Assembly (NCBI GenBank): GCA_002404015.1
Contig: DHIW01000063.1
Span: 1-37,354 of the forward strand
Direction: 5' to 3'
DNA from: Chloroflexi bacterium UBA4736
GTDB lineage: Bacteria > Chloroflexota > Dormibacteria > Dormibacterales > Dormibacteraceae
Length of the DNA: 37,354 bases
A program made the position numbers and the translations under genes. The notes below the pieces were generated by a model. It was given only the letters and a program-made list of their open reading frames with translations. It did not search any database and was not told the DNA's origin. How positions within the stretch are numbered: the first letter of the stretch is position 1; each line of letters begins with the position of its first letter. This document shows positions 22,437-30,223 of this stretch, one piece after another.

Positions 22437-22850
22437 TTGAGGGAGTGCCTTGTCATATACGTCGACGCTGCTCTCGACAGGAACGGCCGGGCCGGTTGTG
22501 GCCTGGCCGTTTTCGTCAGGGGCCGGGCGGTGTACACGGAATCCTTCGGCTATACGCACGCGGGCGGCTCGGCTCAGCTGGAGGCCCACGTCTGCGCCGC
22601 CGCGCTCGACCTGGCCGCCTCTCGGTGGCCTTTCCATCGCGTCGTGGTCCGCACCGACTGCGCGCCGGTGGTGCGCAGCCGGATGCCGTCAAGTGACAGC
22701 TTTCGCGCCGCCGTGCACGAAGTACGAGAGCGCTGCCGGCGCGGCCATCGCGTGGTGAGCTACGTGAGCCGCAAGGCCAATCCGGCGCACGAATTGGCAC
22801 GCGAAGGCTTGAAAAGTCTGGTCCGGCAGAGTATCCCGGTAGCTGCCTAA
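22437..22850 (+). CDS. RNase H-like protein with altered active site
   Basis: 137 aa from a TTG at 22437 (GGGAGGG about 8 nt upstream). RNase HI/RVT_3 fold: first strand VIYVDAA with Asp10, helix Glu49 in QLEAHVCAA, Asp74 in VVRTDCAPV, and the last-helix position in ANPAHELAREGL. The family pattern there is N-x-x-A-D, but here the Asp is His118, so one of four acidic metal ligands is missing. It may be catalytically weak, use another ligand, or act as a hybrid-binding protein. The next gene is a very basic protein on the same strand. Confidence 0.75.
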   Translation: MRECLVIYVDAALDRNGRAGCGLAVFVRGRAVYTESFGYTHAGGSAQLEAHVCAAALDLAASRWPFHRVVVRTDCAPVVRSRMPSSDSFRAAVHEVRERCRRGHRVVSYVSRKANPAHELAREGLKSLVRQSIPVAA

Positions 22851-22861
22851 TCGGCGCGAGC

Positions 22862-22867
22862 TATACT
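22862..22867 (+). promoter_or_regulatory. -10 box TATACT of the basic-protein gene
   Basis: TATACT is a near-consensus -10, 37 nt before ATG 22905, followed by a Shine-Dalgarno GGGAG at 22893-22897. The -35 is not obvious. This gene is a conventional leadered one. Confidence 0.5.
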
Positions 22868-22904
22868 CCGCACGATTCCACGTCAAATTACTGGGAGCTC
22901 ATAC

Positions 22905-23306
22905 ATGGCAGAGGAAAGGTCACCCGATAGCAAACCCGCGCCCCGGCGGCGTGGACGCAAGCCTGGTACGAGCAGCACTGCGCGCTCGACTACGACGCGC
23001 AGAAAGCGCGCAGGCGGCACCGAGCTCGTCGAAAACCTGAACGCGATGGTGAGCGAGCTGATCAAGGAAAACCGCAAGCTTCGCCGCCAGGTGGACAAGC
23101 TGAGCACCAAGGGAACCGCGGCAGCCAGCGGAACCATCGAGAAGGGTCTGCGCAGCATCCAGCGTCGGGTACAGCGCGCCATGGGCTCGGGCACCAGCAC
23201 GACGCGTCGCCGCCGCGCGACCAGCACGACGACGAGGCGCCGAACGACCACCACGCGCCGCCGACGCCCGACCGCCAGCGGCGACGGCTCCAGCTCGAGC
23301 AGCTAG
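22905..23306 (+). CDS. Basic coiled-coil, AT-hook-like nucleoid protein candidate
   Basis: 133 aa, no catalytic domain. Residues 1-37 are basic with RRRGRKPG (14-21), similar to AT-hook cores; 39-69 form a predicted coiled coil (LVENLNAMVSELIKENRKL); 98-122 are a repeat tail of TTRRRR-type units ending in a Ser run. Composition and order recall bacterial histone-H1-like and Lsr2-type DNA-binding proteins, but I cannot match it to a named family. A nucleoid-associated or RNA-binding role is inference. Strong -10 and RBS suggest good expression. Low complexity at the C-terminus makes homology searches unreliable. Confidence 0.7.
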   Translation: MAEERSPDSKPAPRRRGRKPGTSSTARSTTTRRKRAGGTELVENLNAMVSELIKENRKLRRQVDKLSTKGTAAASGTIEKGLRSIQRRVQRAMGSGTSTTRRRRATSTTTRRRTTTTRRRRPTASGDGSSSSS

Positions 23307-23329
23307 AAGTTCGGCCGGACCTCTAGAGG

Positions 23330-24019
23330 GTGACAAGCGCCGGGGGCAGCTCTTCTTCGAGCCGCCCCCGACTCACCATCGACCACGTCCAGGTCGCTGT
23401 GGCGGACCTGGAGCAGGGTGCCCAGCGGATGCTCGACGAGCACGGCCTGGTCGCGCTGCCCGGTGGGCGGCATCCCTTCGCGACGGCGAACATGATCATC
23501 CCGTTCGGCGCCGACTACCTCGAGCTCATCGCGGTGGTCGCTCCCGAGGAGGCGCTCACCCGGCCGACGGCTCTTCGCGTCGCGAAGGCGGTGGAGGAGG
23601 GTCGCCAATTTCCGGCCTGGGCCGCCCGGACCGACAACCTGGACCTCGAGCGCTCGTACCTCCTGGGGCGCGGCTGGGACCTGCCTGATGTCACGCCCGG
23701 CGCGCGAACGCGTCCGGACGGGGTGGGCCTGGAGTGGCGCATGCAGGAGCTGGTGCCGGATGCGCGCCCCAGCCCCCTGCCTTTTCTGATCGACTGGCGC
23801 GTGCCCTACGGGAGGCACCCGGCCGCGGCCGTGGCCGAGCATCCCAGCCGGGCCCGGCGCATCAAGTCGCTGACGCTTTCCGACCCCGACCCCGAGGCCA
23901 CGCGCCGCCGTCTCCAGGAGCTGTTCGACCGGGACGTCGAGTACAGCCTGGTCCGCGGCGACCCGGGCATCAAGGAGGTGGTCGTGGGGACCGACCGCGG
24001 CGACATGGTCCTCCGGTGA
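23330..24019 (+). CDS. Glyoxalase-like (VOC) domain protein
   Basis: 229 aa. Starts with IDHVQVAVADLEQGAQRM, the opening of a VOC fold, followed by IPFGADYLELIAVV with a conserved Glu. The remainder, with the WAARTDNLDLERSYLLGRGW and PFLIDWRVPYGRHP segments, matches the Glyoxalase_3-like group of unknown function. GTG start at 23330 is the only one that keeps the first strand. Stop overlaps the next gene as GTGA, so they are coupled. Confidence 0.75.
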   Translation: MTSAGGSSSSSRPRLTIDHVQVAVADLEQGAQRMLDEHGLVALPGGRHPFATANMIIPFGADYLELIAVVAPEEALTRPTALRVAKAVEEGRQFPAWAARTDNLDLERSYLLGRGWDLPDVTPGARTRPDGVGLEWRMQELVPDARPSPLPFLIDWRVPYGRHPAAAVAEHPSRARRIKSLTLSDPDPEATRRRLQELFDRDVEYSLVRGDPGIKEVVVGTDRGDMVLR

Positions 24020-24771
24020 GCGACCGCCTGGCCGGCAAGGTCGCCGTGGTCACCGGCTCGACCAAGGGCATCGGGCGCGCCATCGCCCAGGTGCTCGCTG
24101 CCGAAGGCGCTCGGGTCGTCGTCAACTCGCGTGACGAAGCGGCGGTCCGCGAAGTCGTCAGCGGCATCGGTGAGAGCGCCGCCGGGGTGGTCGCCGACGT
24201 CAGCACCGAGGCCGGCGCCGAACACCTGATCAACGCCGCCGTGACGTCGTTCGGGCGGCTCGACATCCTGGTCAACAACGCCGGCATGAACGTCGTCAGC
24301 GACGCCGTCGACCTGCAGCCGGCCGACTGGCGGCGGATCATCGACCTGAACCTGACGGCGCCCTTTCTATGCTCCCAGCTGGCAGCTCGAGTGATGCTCG
24401 CCGGCGGCTCCGGCGTGATAGTCAACATCGCCTCCGTGACCGCCTTTGCGCCTTTTCCGAAGCGTGTCGCTTATGCCAGCTCCAAGGCCGCTCTGGTGAT
24501 GATGACCCGGGTGATGGCCAGCGAGCTGGCGCCGACCGTGCGCGTCAATGCGGTGGCGCCCGGCTACGTGCGAACCGCCATGACCGAGCGCCTCAGCGCC
24601 GAGGGCAAGCTCGACTTTTCGGCGCTCGAGAAACGGACGCCACAGGGCCGGCTCGGAGAGCCGGAAGAGGTCGCCAAGGCGGTCCTCTTCCTGTGCTCCG
24701 ACGACGCCGCGTACGTGACCGGCGAGACGCTGGTCGTGGACGGCGGCTGGCTCAGCTACGGATTCGTGTAG
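24016..24771 (+). CDS. SDR-family oxidoreductase (FabG-like)
   Basis: 251 aa from GTG 24016, which overlaps the previous TGA. Classical SDR: TGSTKGIGRAIAQ cofactor motif near the N-terminus, NNAGMN, the catalytic Ser in VNIASVTAF, YASSKAAL with the Tyr-Lys pair, and PEEVAKAVLFLCSDDAAYVT before the C-terminal VDGGW. A 3-oxoacyl-ACP reductase or related alcohol dehydrogenase; substrate unknown. An upstream extension to 23734 is a shadow. Its 3' end overlaps the convergent membrane gene by 16 bp. Confidence 0.9.
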   Translation: MSDRLAGKVAVVTGSTKGIGRAIAQVLAAEGARVVVNSRDEAAVREVVSGIGESAAGVVADVSTEAGAEHLINAAVTSFGRLDILVNNAGMNVVSDAVDLQPADWRRIIDLNLTAPFLCSQLAARVMLAGGSGVIVNIASVTAFAPFPKRVAYASSKAALVMMTRVMASELAPTVRVNAVAPGYVRTAMTERLSAEGKLDFSALEKRTPQGRLGEPEEVAKAVLFLCSDDAAYVTGETLVVDGGWLSYGFV

Positions 24772-25058
24772 TAGTAGCGTTCCTGCAGTTTCGCGAGCTT
24801 CCAGGCGTCGTAGACTCCGTGCGCCCAGAGGCCGAAGCCGCCGAGTCCCATCGGGATGCCCAGCGCCGCTCCGATGGCGGTGAGGTCCAGGTCGAAGCCG
24901 ATGAATTCGAGGCCGCCCGCGGCGACCAGGTAGAACAGGCCCTTCTTGTAGTGACCCAGGTAAATGTGCCCGAGACCGGGCACGACGACGGCCAGCGCAA
25001 CCGCCAGCCAGGGGCGTTTCCGTGACCGCACGTGGGTGTAGCGCGTGGGCGATTCCAT
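24756..25058 (-). CDS. Small two- to three-helix membrane protein
   Basis: 100 aa from ATG 25058. A basic N-terminus (THVRSRKRPW) leads into a hydrophobic segment with VVVPGLGHIYLGHYKKGL, a motif shared with TM2/DUF5683-type small membrane proteins, then another hydrophobic segment and a helix ending LAKLQERYYYTNP. The longer frame up to 25598 is a shadow of the acyl-CoA dehydrogenase gene. Divergent from that gene with 39 bp between them. Function unknown. Confidence 0.65.
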   Translation of the reverse strand: MESPTRYTHVRSRKRPWLAVALAVVVPGLGHIYLGHYKKGLFYLVAAGGLEFIGFDLDLTAIGAALGIPMGLGGFGLWAHGVYDAWKLAKLQERYYYTNP

Positions 25059-25084
25059 GTCCCGTTGCTCATTCCCAAAGGTGC

Positions 25085-25090
25085 TAGCTT
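25085..25090 (+). promoter_or_regulatory. -10 box TAGCTT before the acyl-CoA dehydrogenase
   Basis: TAGCTT lies 7 nt before ATG 25098 with no Shine-Dalgarno; TTGCTC at 25065-25070 is a possible -35 with a short spacer. Leaderless pattern. Confidence 0.45.
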
Positions 25091-25097
25091 TCCAACC

Positions 25098-26270
25098 ATG
25101 GATCTGAGCTACACGGCCGAGGAGGAGGCCTTCCGGACGGAGGTCAAGACCTGGCTGGACGCCAACCTGCCCCAGGAGTGGCGCAACCGCGGAGTCGGCG
25201 GCTACCGCGAAGAGGAGGACGAGAGCGTCCAGCGCGACTGGCAGACGCGACTCTACGAGGGCGGCTGGCTCACCCTCTCCTGGCCGAAGGAGCAGGGCGG
25301 CCGGGGTGCCAACCCTGTCCAGCAGTCCATCTATATGGAGGAGATGGCGAAGGCCGGCAGCCCGCCCATCATCGGGCGCCTCGGCGTGACGCTGCTGGCG
25401 CCGCTGCTGAGTGTTTACGGCTCCGACTTCCAGAAGCAGGAGTACCTGCCGAAGATCCTCTCCGGCGAGCTCGTGTTCGCGCAGGGTTTCAGCGAGCCCG
25501 ACGCCGGCAGCGACCTCGCCGGCCTGAAGGCGCGCGCCGTGCTCAAGGACGGTCAATGGGTGCTCAACGGGCAGAAGACCTGGTCGAGCGGCGCCCACTA
25601 CTCAGACCGCAGCTTCCTGCTCGCCCGCACGGATATGGAGGCGCCCCCGCACAAGGGGATCGGAATGTTCCTCATCGACCTCCGCCAGCCCGGCGTCGAG
25701 GTGCGCCCGATCATCCAGATGACGGGCAGCGGCGAGTTCTGCGAGATCTTCCTCACCGACGCCACGGTCGCCGAGGGGGATGTCGTCGGCAGCCCCACCG
25801 ACGGCTGGAAGATGGCGATGGCAACGTTCGGCTTCGAGCGGGGCGGCCTGGCCAACGCCTACCGGTTCGAGTCGGCGGTGCGCGCGCTGGCCGACCTGAC
25901 CCGGCGCCAGGGCGCCGGCGCCGATGACAGCGCCCGGCAGCGGGTGGCGCAGGCGGCGATCGAGGCCCACGTCTTCCGGGCGACGGGACTGCGCAACCTG
26001 ACCCGCGCCCAGCAGGGCCAGGTCCCGGGGCCGGAGGCCAGCCTGACCAAGCTCTACTGGAGCGAGATGGACAAGCGCCTCCAGGAGACCGCCATCGCGG
26101 TCGAAGGCATGTACGGGGCCCTCGACCCGGAGTCGCCCTGGGCGGTCGAGCAGGGCCGCTGGCAGTACGGCTGGATGTGGTCGCAGGCCGAGACGATCTA
26201 CGCGGGCTCCTCCGAGATCCAGCGCAACATCATCGCCGAGCGCGTATTGGGCATGCCCCGCGGCCGATGA
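25098..26270 (+). CDS. Acyl-CoA dehydrogenase
   Basis: 390 aa from ATG 25098 (the longer reading from 25032 lacks family similarity). Full acyl-CoA dehydrogenase order: N-terminal helical domain (YTAEEEAFRTEVKTWLDANL), the FAD-binding middle FAQGFSEPDAGSDLAGLKAR and LNGQKTWSSGAHYSD, and the C-terminal AETIYAGSSEIQRNIIAERV. It introduces a 2,3-double bond into an acyl-CoA. The sequence style and the following MaoC pair and P450 resemble actinobacterial clusters for steroid side-chain or branched acyl degradation. Stop overlaps the next start as ATGA. Confidence 0.92.
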   Translation: MDLSYTAEEEAFRTEVKTWLDANLPQEWRNRGVGGYREEEDESVQRDWQTRLYEGGWLTLSWPKEQGGRGANPVQQSIYMEEMAKAGSPPIIGRLGVTLLAPLLSVYGSDFQKQEYLPKILSGELVFAQGFSEPDAGSDLAGLKARAVLKDGQWVLNGQKTWSSGAHYSDRSFLLARTDMEAPPHKGIGMFLIDLRQPGVEVRPIIQMTGSGEFCEIFLTDATVAEGDVVGSPTDGWKMAMATFGFERGGLANAYRFESAVRALADLTRRQGAGADDSARQRVAQAAIEAHVFRATGLRNLTRAQQGQVPGPEASLTKLYWSEMDKRLQETAIAVEGMYGALDPESPWAVEQGRWQYGWMWSQAETIYAGSSEIQRNIIAERVLGMPRGR

Positions 26271-26683
26271 GCGCGACCGACGTCGTGGCCCGGGTCAAGG
26301 ATCGGATCGGCTGGCAGGGTGAGCCCCGCACCGAGACCATCGAGGCCGGACACGTGAAGCGCTTCTGCGAGGCCATCGGCGACGCCGACCCGCGCTGGCT
26401 GGAGGAGGCGCCGCCCACGTTCCTGGTTGCGATCAGCAGCGAGACACCCCAGATCCCCGAGGTGCTGGATTACGGCAAGGGCTGGCTCAACGGCGGCGAC
26501 CGCTTCGAGTACCTGGCGCCGATCCGGATCGGAGACCGTATCACGGCCAGGCAGACCCTGAGCGACGCCTTCGAGAAACAGGGCGGCTCCGGCAGCCTGC
26601 TGTTCCTGATCTTCGATTCCGAGTACACGAACCAGGACGGCCGGCTGGTCGCCCGAATCCGGGGCACCCGGATCCGGCGATGA
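26267..26683 (+). CDS. MaoC-like hydratase, N-terminal-type subunit
   Basis: 138 aa from ATG 26267. Hot-dog fold of the FAS1 dehydratase-region/MaoC_dehydrat_N type: ETIEAGHVKRFCEAIGDADP, later LNGGDRFEYLAPIRIGDRIT. It lacks the catalytic Asp-His signature present in the next gene, as expected for the non-catalytic half of a heterodimeric hydratase such as ChsH-like or HadAB-like pairs. Coupled by ATGA on both sides. Confidence 0.82.
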   Translation: MSATDVVARVKDRIGWQGEPRTETIEAGHVKRFCEAIGDADPRWLEEAPPTFLVAISSETPQIPEVLDYGKGWLNGGDRFEYLAPIRIGDRITARQTLSDAFEKQGGSGSLLFLIFDSEYTNQDGRLVARIRGTRIRR

Positions 26684-27081
26684 ACGTCCGGGCCGGGCAG
26701 GAGCTCCCTGAGCTCGTAAAGGAGCCCACCACCCAGCAGCTGGTCAGGTACGCCGGCGCCTCGGGCGACTTCTACCAGATCCACTACGACCAGGACTTCG
26801 CGCGCTCGACGGGGCTGCCGGGGGTGATCCTGCACGGCCTTTTGAAGGCCGGCTTCCTGGCCCAGCTGGTGACGGGATGGGCCGGACGCGAGGCCAGGCT
26901 CACCAGCTTCGAGGTCAGCTATCGCGGCCTCGACCTTCCGGGCCGGCCCTGCCGATGCCGTGGGGTCGTGAAGTCGGTGGATGGCGACCAGGCGCTGCTC
27001 GAGGTCTGGACGGAGGACCCCGACGGCAACCGGACCACCATCGGCAACGCGACCGTAGAGCTGGCCCGCCCGCCCGGCTGA
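26680..27081 (+). CDS. MaoC-like enoyl-CoA hydratase, catalytic subunit
   Basis: 133 aa. Carries the R-hydratase signature around YAGASGDFYQIHYDQDFA with catalytic Asp and His, then GLPGVILHGLLKAG. Together with the preceding gene it should form a heterodimer that hydrates the double bond made by the acyl-CoA dehydrogenase. ATGA overlap upstream, 7 nt to the P450 downstream. Confidence 0.88.
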   Translation: MNVRAGQELPELVKEPTTQQLVRYAGASGDFYQIHYDQDFARSTGLPGVILHGLLKAGFLAQLVTGWAGREARLTSFEVSYRGLDLPGRPCRCRGVVKSVDGDQALLEVWTEDPDGNRTTIGNATVELARPPG

Positions 27082-27088
27082 CGCGGGG

Positions 27089-28264
27089 ATGGCCGTCCAG
27101 CTCACGTACAACCCGTTCCTGCCGGAGGTCCGCGCCGATCCCTATCCCACCTACCAGGCCCTCCGCGAGGCGGACCCCGTCCACCGCAGCCCGTTCCTGC
27201 CCATGTGGGTCCTCACCCGGTACGAGCACGTTGCGCTGGTCCTCAAGGACGCGAGCCTCTCGGCCGACCGCACCCGGTTCGAGGGCTTCGATCCGCCGGA
27301 GGACTTCGAGGTGCACCAGTCGATGCTCACGCTGGATCCACCCCAGCACACCCGGCTGCGCGGGCTTGTCAACCGGGCCTTCACCCCGCGCACGGTGGAG
27401 CGCCTCAAGCCGCGGATCGAGGCGTTGGTGGAGAGGATCCTGGACGGGGCCGAGCGCCGGGGCAGCATCGAGCTTGTATCCGAGCTGGCTTACCCGCTCC
27501 CGGTCACGGTGATCGCCGAGATGCTGGGGGTGCCGGCCGAGGACTGGCCTCGCTTCCGCGAGTGGTCGCGGGTCCTCGCCGCCAGCCTGGATCCGCTGAT
27601 GGGCCGCCAGGACGCCGCGATCGACGACTACGTGGCGGCGCGGAACGCGCTCGCATCCTATCTATCGGAGGTCGTGGCCGAGCGCCGCCTGGAGCCCAGG
27701 GATGACCTCATGAGCGACTTGCTGGCGGTCGGGGAGCTGGACTCCCGGGAGCTGATCGTGATGCTCAACCTGCTGCTCGTCGCCGGCCACGAGACAACGG
27801 TAAACCTCATCGGCAACGGGACCCTCGCGCTGCTGCGCCATCCCGAACAGATGGCGCGCCTGCGCGACCAGCCGGACCTGCTCGAGCCGGCCGTCGAGGA
27901 GCTGCTGCGCTGGGACTCGCCCGTTCAGCTGACGGCCCGCATCGCGACGGCGGACTTCGAGCTGGGGGGCAAGCCCATCTGCAAAGGCGAGCTCCTGATG
28001 ACCCTGCTGGGCGCGGCGAACCGGGATCCCGGCCAGTTCCCCGACCCCGACCGCCTGGACATCGGCCGCTCGCCCAACCACCACCTGGCTTTCGGTCGCG
28101 GCATCCACTTCTGTCTGGGCGCGCCGCTGGCCCGCCTCGAGGCCCAGATCGCCATCGGATCGCTCGTCCGTCGCTTTCCCGCGCTGCGCCTGGCCGGGGA
28201 TCCGGAGCTCAGCCCCACGGTCACCCTGCGCGGGCTGCGTGCGCTGCCGCTGGCTCTCCGCTAG
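27089..28264 (+). CDS. Cytochrome P450
   Basis: 391 aa, soluble bacterial class. I-helix oxygen-activation motif AGHETT, K-helix ExxR in EELLRWDSPVQ, and the haem-binding loop FGRGIHFCLGAPLARLEA with the proximal Cys. No ferredoxin or reductase is adjacent, so redox partners are encoded elsewhere. As last gene of the acyl-CoA dehydrogenase-MaoC operon it may hydroxylate a lipid or terpenoid/steroid chain before beta-oxidation; substrate not determinable. Its 3' end overlaps the convergent MFS gene by 44 bp. Confidence 0.95.
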   Translation: MAVQLTYNPFLPEVRADPYPTYQALREADPVHRSPFLPMWVLTRYEHVALVLKDASLSADRTRFEGFDPPEDFEVHQSMLTLDPPQHTRLRGLVNRAFTPRTVERLKPRIEALVERILDGAERRGSIELVSELAYPLPVTVIAEMLGVPAEDWPRFREWSRVLAASLDPLMGRQDAAIDDYVAARNALASYLSEVVAERRLEPRDDLMSDLLAVGELDSRELIVMLNLLLVAGHETTVNLIGNGTLALLRHPEQMARLRDQPDLLEPAVEELLRWDSPVQLTARIATADFELGGKPICKGELLMTLLGAANRDPGQFPDPDRLDIGRSPNHHLAFGRGIHFCLGAPLARLEAQIAIGSLVRRFPALRLAGDPELSPTVTLRGLRALPLALR

Positions 28265-29411
28265 GCGGGGCCTGCCGGCGGGGCAGGGTGGCCCCCAGGC
28301 CGAGCACCAGCAGCGCCGAGGCCGTGGTCAGCCAGAACGGCGACGTGAACGCGTGAGTTCGGTCCACCAGGACGCCGCCGAGCAGCGGGCCCAGGAACGA
28401 GATCGCGTAGCCGGCGGTGAGCACCAGAGCCGCGTAGCCGGCGGTGTGTGACGGCCGCCGCGAGAACAGCGCCGGCAGCACGGTGCAGCCCGTGAAGGTG
28501 ACCGCGACGGCGACCGCCAGCAGGGAGGCCCAGAGCCAGGCCAGGGAGACGGCACCGAGAGCGAAGCCGAGGCTCCCCGCCAGCATCAGCCCGCCCGCCC
28601 CCACGTAGACGGCGCGGGAACGCGCCCAGGGCCAGCGCAATAAGAGCAGCACGACCGAGAGCGGGATGCTGGCCGCGTTGAGCAGGAAGAGCACCAGCGT
28701 CAGGTAGCCGGTGCCGAAGGAGCGAAGCTGGAACGGGATCCAGGTGGCGGACGCGTAGTAGACGAGGCTCTGGGCCCCGAACAGGGCCGCCACGTGCCAG
28801 ACGGCCCGGTCGCGGACCAGCTCCCCGAAGCCGCCCGGATGGGGTGCGTGCTCGTCGCCCCGGCCCGGCGCCGTGGCCAGCCAGAGCAGGCCGGCGACGA
28901 TCGCCAGGGCGCCCCAGATCGCGAATGTGCCCCGCCAGCCGCCGAGCGCCAGCAGGCGGATGCTGAGCGTGGCGCCGGCGAGGCCGCCCAGTCCGAGCGA
29001 GGTGGCATAAGCGGTCGAAGCCTGCTGCACATGGTTCGGAAAGGTGACCCGAACGAAGGCTACGATCCCCGGCTGGACGACCGCCACCGACAGCGCCAGG
29101 AACGCCGTCCAGAAGTACAGGGCGGCCGGCACCGGCGGTGTCAGCCTCAGCAGCGCCGCAAGTCCCAGCCCGATCGTGCCCAGCCCCACCACCCGCCGTG
29201 CTCCGAAGCGGTTCGCGAGCAGCGCGCCCGGCACCGCCACCGCGCCCAGGCCGAGCACGGGGATGGCGCTCAGCGCGCCGGCGGCTGAAAAGGAAAGGTG
29301 GAGGTCCGCCCGGACCTCGGGTAGGACGGGGGGGACGCCGACGATCACGGAGCGCAGCTGGAAGCCCACGATGGCCAACAGGGCGGCCGGCCAGAGCCGC
29401 GAAAAGGACAC
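28221..29411 (-). CDS. MFS transporter (CynX/NimT-like)
   Basis: 396 aa with about 12 hydrophobic segments in two halves. The N-terminus (VGFQLRSVIVGVPPVLPEVRADLHLSFSAAG, quoted here only in part by position 14-44) has the layout of the cyanate/nitroimidazole transporter group, and LLANRFGARRVVGLGTIGLG is the MFS loop 2-3 motif. GTG 29411 preceded by TAGGTT 6 nt upstream. Substrate unknown. Confidence 0.85.
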   Translation of the reverse strand: MSFSRLWPAALLAIVGFQLRSVIVGVPPVLPEVRADLHLSFSAAGALSAIPVLGLGAVAVPGALLANRFGARRVVGLGTIGLGLAALLRLTPPVPAALYFWTAFLALSVAVVQPGIVAFVRVTFPNHVQQASTAYATSLGLGGLAGATLSIRLLALGGWRGTFAIWGALAIVAGLLWLATAPGRGDEHAPHPGGFGELVRDRAVWHVAALFGAQSLVYYASATWIPFQLRSFGTGYLTLVLFLLNAASIPLSVVLLLLRWPWARSRAVYVGAGGLMLAGSLGFALGAVSLAWLWASLLAVAVAVTFTGCTVLPALFSRRPSHTAGYAALVLTAGYAISFLGPLLGGVLVDRTHAFTSPFWLTTASALLVLGLGATLPRRQAPPSGEPAAAHAARAG

Positions 29412-29417
29412 CTGGCC

Positions 29418-29423
29418 AACCTA
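29418..29423 (-). promoter_or_regulatory. -10 box TAGGTT of the MFS gene
   Basis: TAGGTT on the minus strand, 6 nt before GTG 29411, no Shine-Dalgarno. Confidence 0.45.
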
Positions 29424-29496
29424 ATGGAACGGTCGGCTCACCGAAAAATTACACCCGCTTTTGGGCGGGGTGCAGGATGCCGATCGTATCCGCCGT

Positions 29497-29502
29497 TAGT
29501 CT
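29497..29502 (+). promoter_or_regulatory. -10 box TAGTCT before ftsE
   Basis: TAGTCT is 7 nt before the TTG at 29510, again without a Shine-Dalgarno. It decides the ftsE start and rules out the much longer upstream frame. Confidence 0.45.
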
Positions 29503-29509
29503 GTGCAGG

Positions 29510-30223
29510 TTGTCTTCCCTCCTTGAGTTCGTCGGCGTCACCCGGGCCTACGGGGAGCGGGTCGCGGTCGACGAGGTAGACATGCGATTGGACCCGGGAG
29601 AGCTGGTCTTCCTGGTCGGGCCCAGCGGGGCAGGTAAGACCACGCTCTTGAAGCTGATCAACCGCGAGATCCGGCCGACGAAGGGCGAGGTCTGGGTCGA
29701 CGGCATGCCCGCCCACTCGCTGCCGGTCTCCAAGATCGCCCAGCTTCGCCGGCACGTCGGCGTGGTCTTCCAAGACTACAAGCTGCTGCCGCGGCTGACC
29801 GCCATGGAGAACGTGGCCTTCGCCCTGCAGGTGGTGGACCTGAGGATCTCTGACCAGGAGGCCGCCGATCGCAGCCTGGACGCGCTCGACGCAGTCGGCC
29901 TGGGCGACCGGGGCACCGCCTTCCCGCACCAGCTTTCCGGTGGCCAGCAGCAGAGGGTCGCGATCGCCAGGGCCGTGGTCAGCCAGCCGCCGCTGCTGAT
30001 CGCCGACGAGCCCACGGGCAACCTCGACGTCGAGACCGCCTGGCAGATCACCGACCTGCTCGAGGACATCGCCAACTTCGGCACCACCGTGCTGGTGGCG
30101 ACGCACAACCTCGACATCGTCAAACGCATGCAGCGACGGGTGTTGACCCTCGTGGACGGGCGCCTGGTGCGCGACCAGCCGGCCGGCCGGGTCGGGAGGC
30201 TGGCATGGGCGGCGTGGTCCTGA
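29510..30223 (+). CDS. ftsE: Cell division ABC ATPase FtsE
   Basis: 237 aa from TTG 29510, the normal FtsE size. Walker A GPSGAGKT (37-44), Q-loop [20 protein letters not shown] (the DYKLL form is typical of FtsE), signature LSGGQQQR, Walker [13 protein letters not shown]. With FtsX it forms a type VII ABC complex that transmits ATP hydrolysis across the membrane to activate a peptidoglycan hydrolase at the division site. Overlaps ftsX by 19 bp. The frame extends upstream to 29138, but only as a shadow of the MFS gene. Confidence 0.95.
   Translation: MSSLLEFVGVTRAYGERVAVDEVDMRLDPGELVFLVGPSGAGKTTLLKLINREIRPTKGEVWVDGMPAHSLPVSKIAQLRRHVGVVFQDYKLLPRLTAMENVAFALQVVDLRISDQEAADRSLDALDAVGLGDRGTAFPHQLSGGQQQRVAIARAVVSQPPLLIADEPTGNLDVETAWQITDLLEDIANFGTTVLVATHNLDIVKRMQRRVLTLVDGRLVRDQPAGRVGRLAWAAWS

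Noticed and set aside
25059..25598. 180-residue N-terminal extension of the small membrane protein
   Set aside because: It is the shadow of the acyl-CoA dehydrogenase gene; the basic start and first helix begin at ATG 25058.
29445..29475. Hairpin CACCCGC / GCGGGGTG as a terminator
   Set aside because: Arms differ by one base, no T tract follows, and it lies between divergent genes, where a terminator is not expected.
29138..29509. Long N-terminal extension of FtsE
   Set aside because: It is antisense to the MFS gene, low complexity, and FtsE normally starts where the TTG 29510 puts it.
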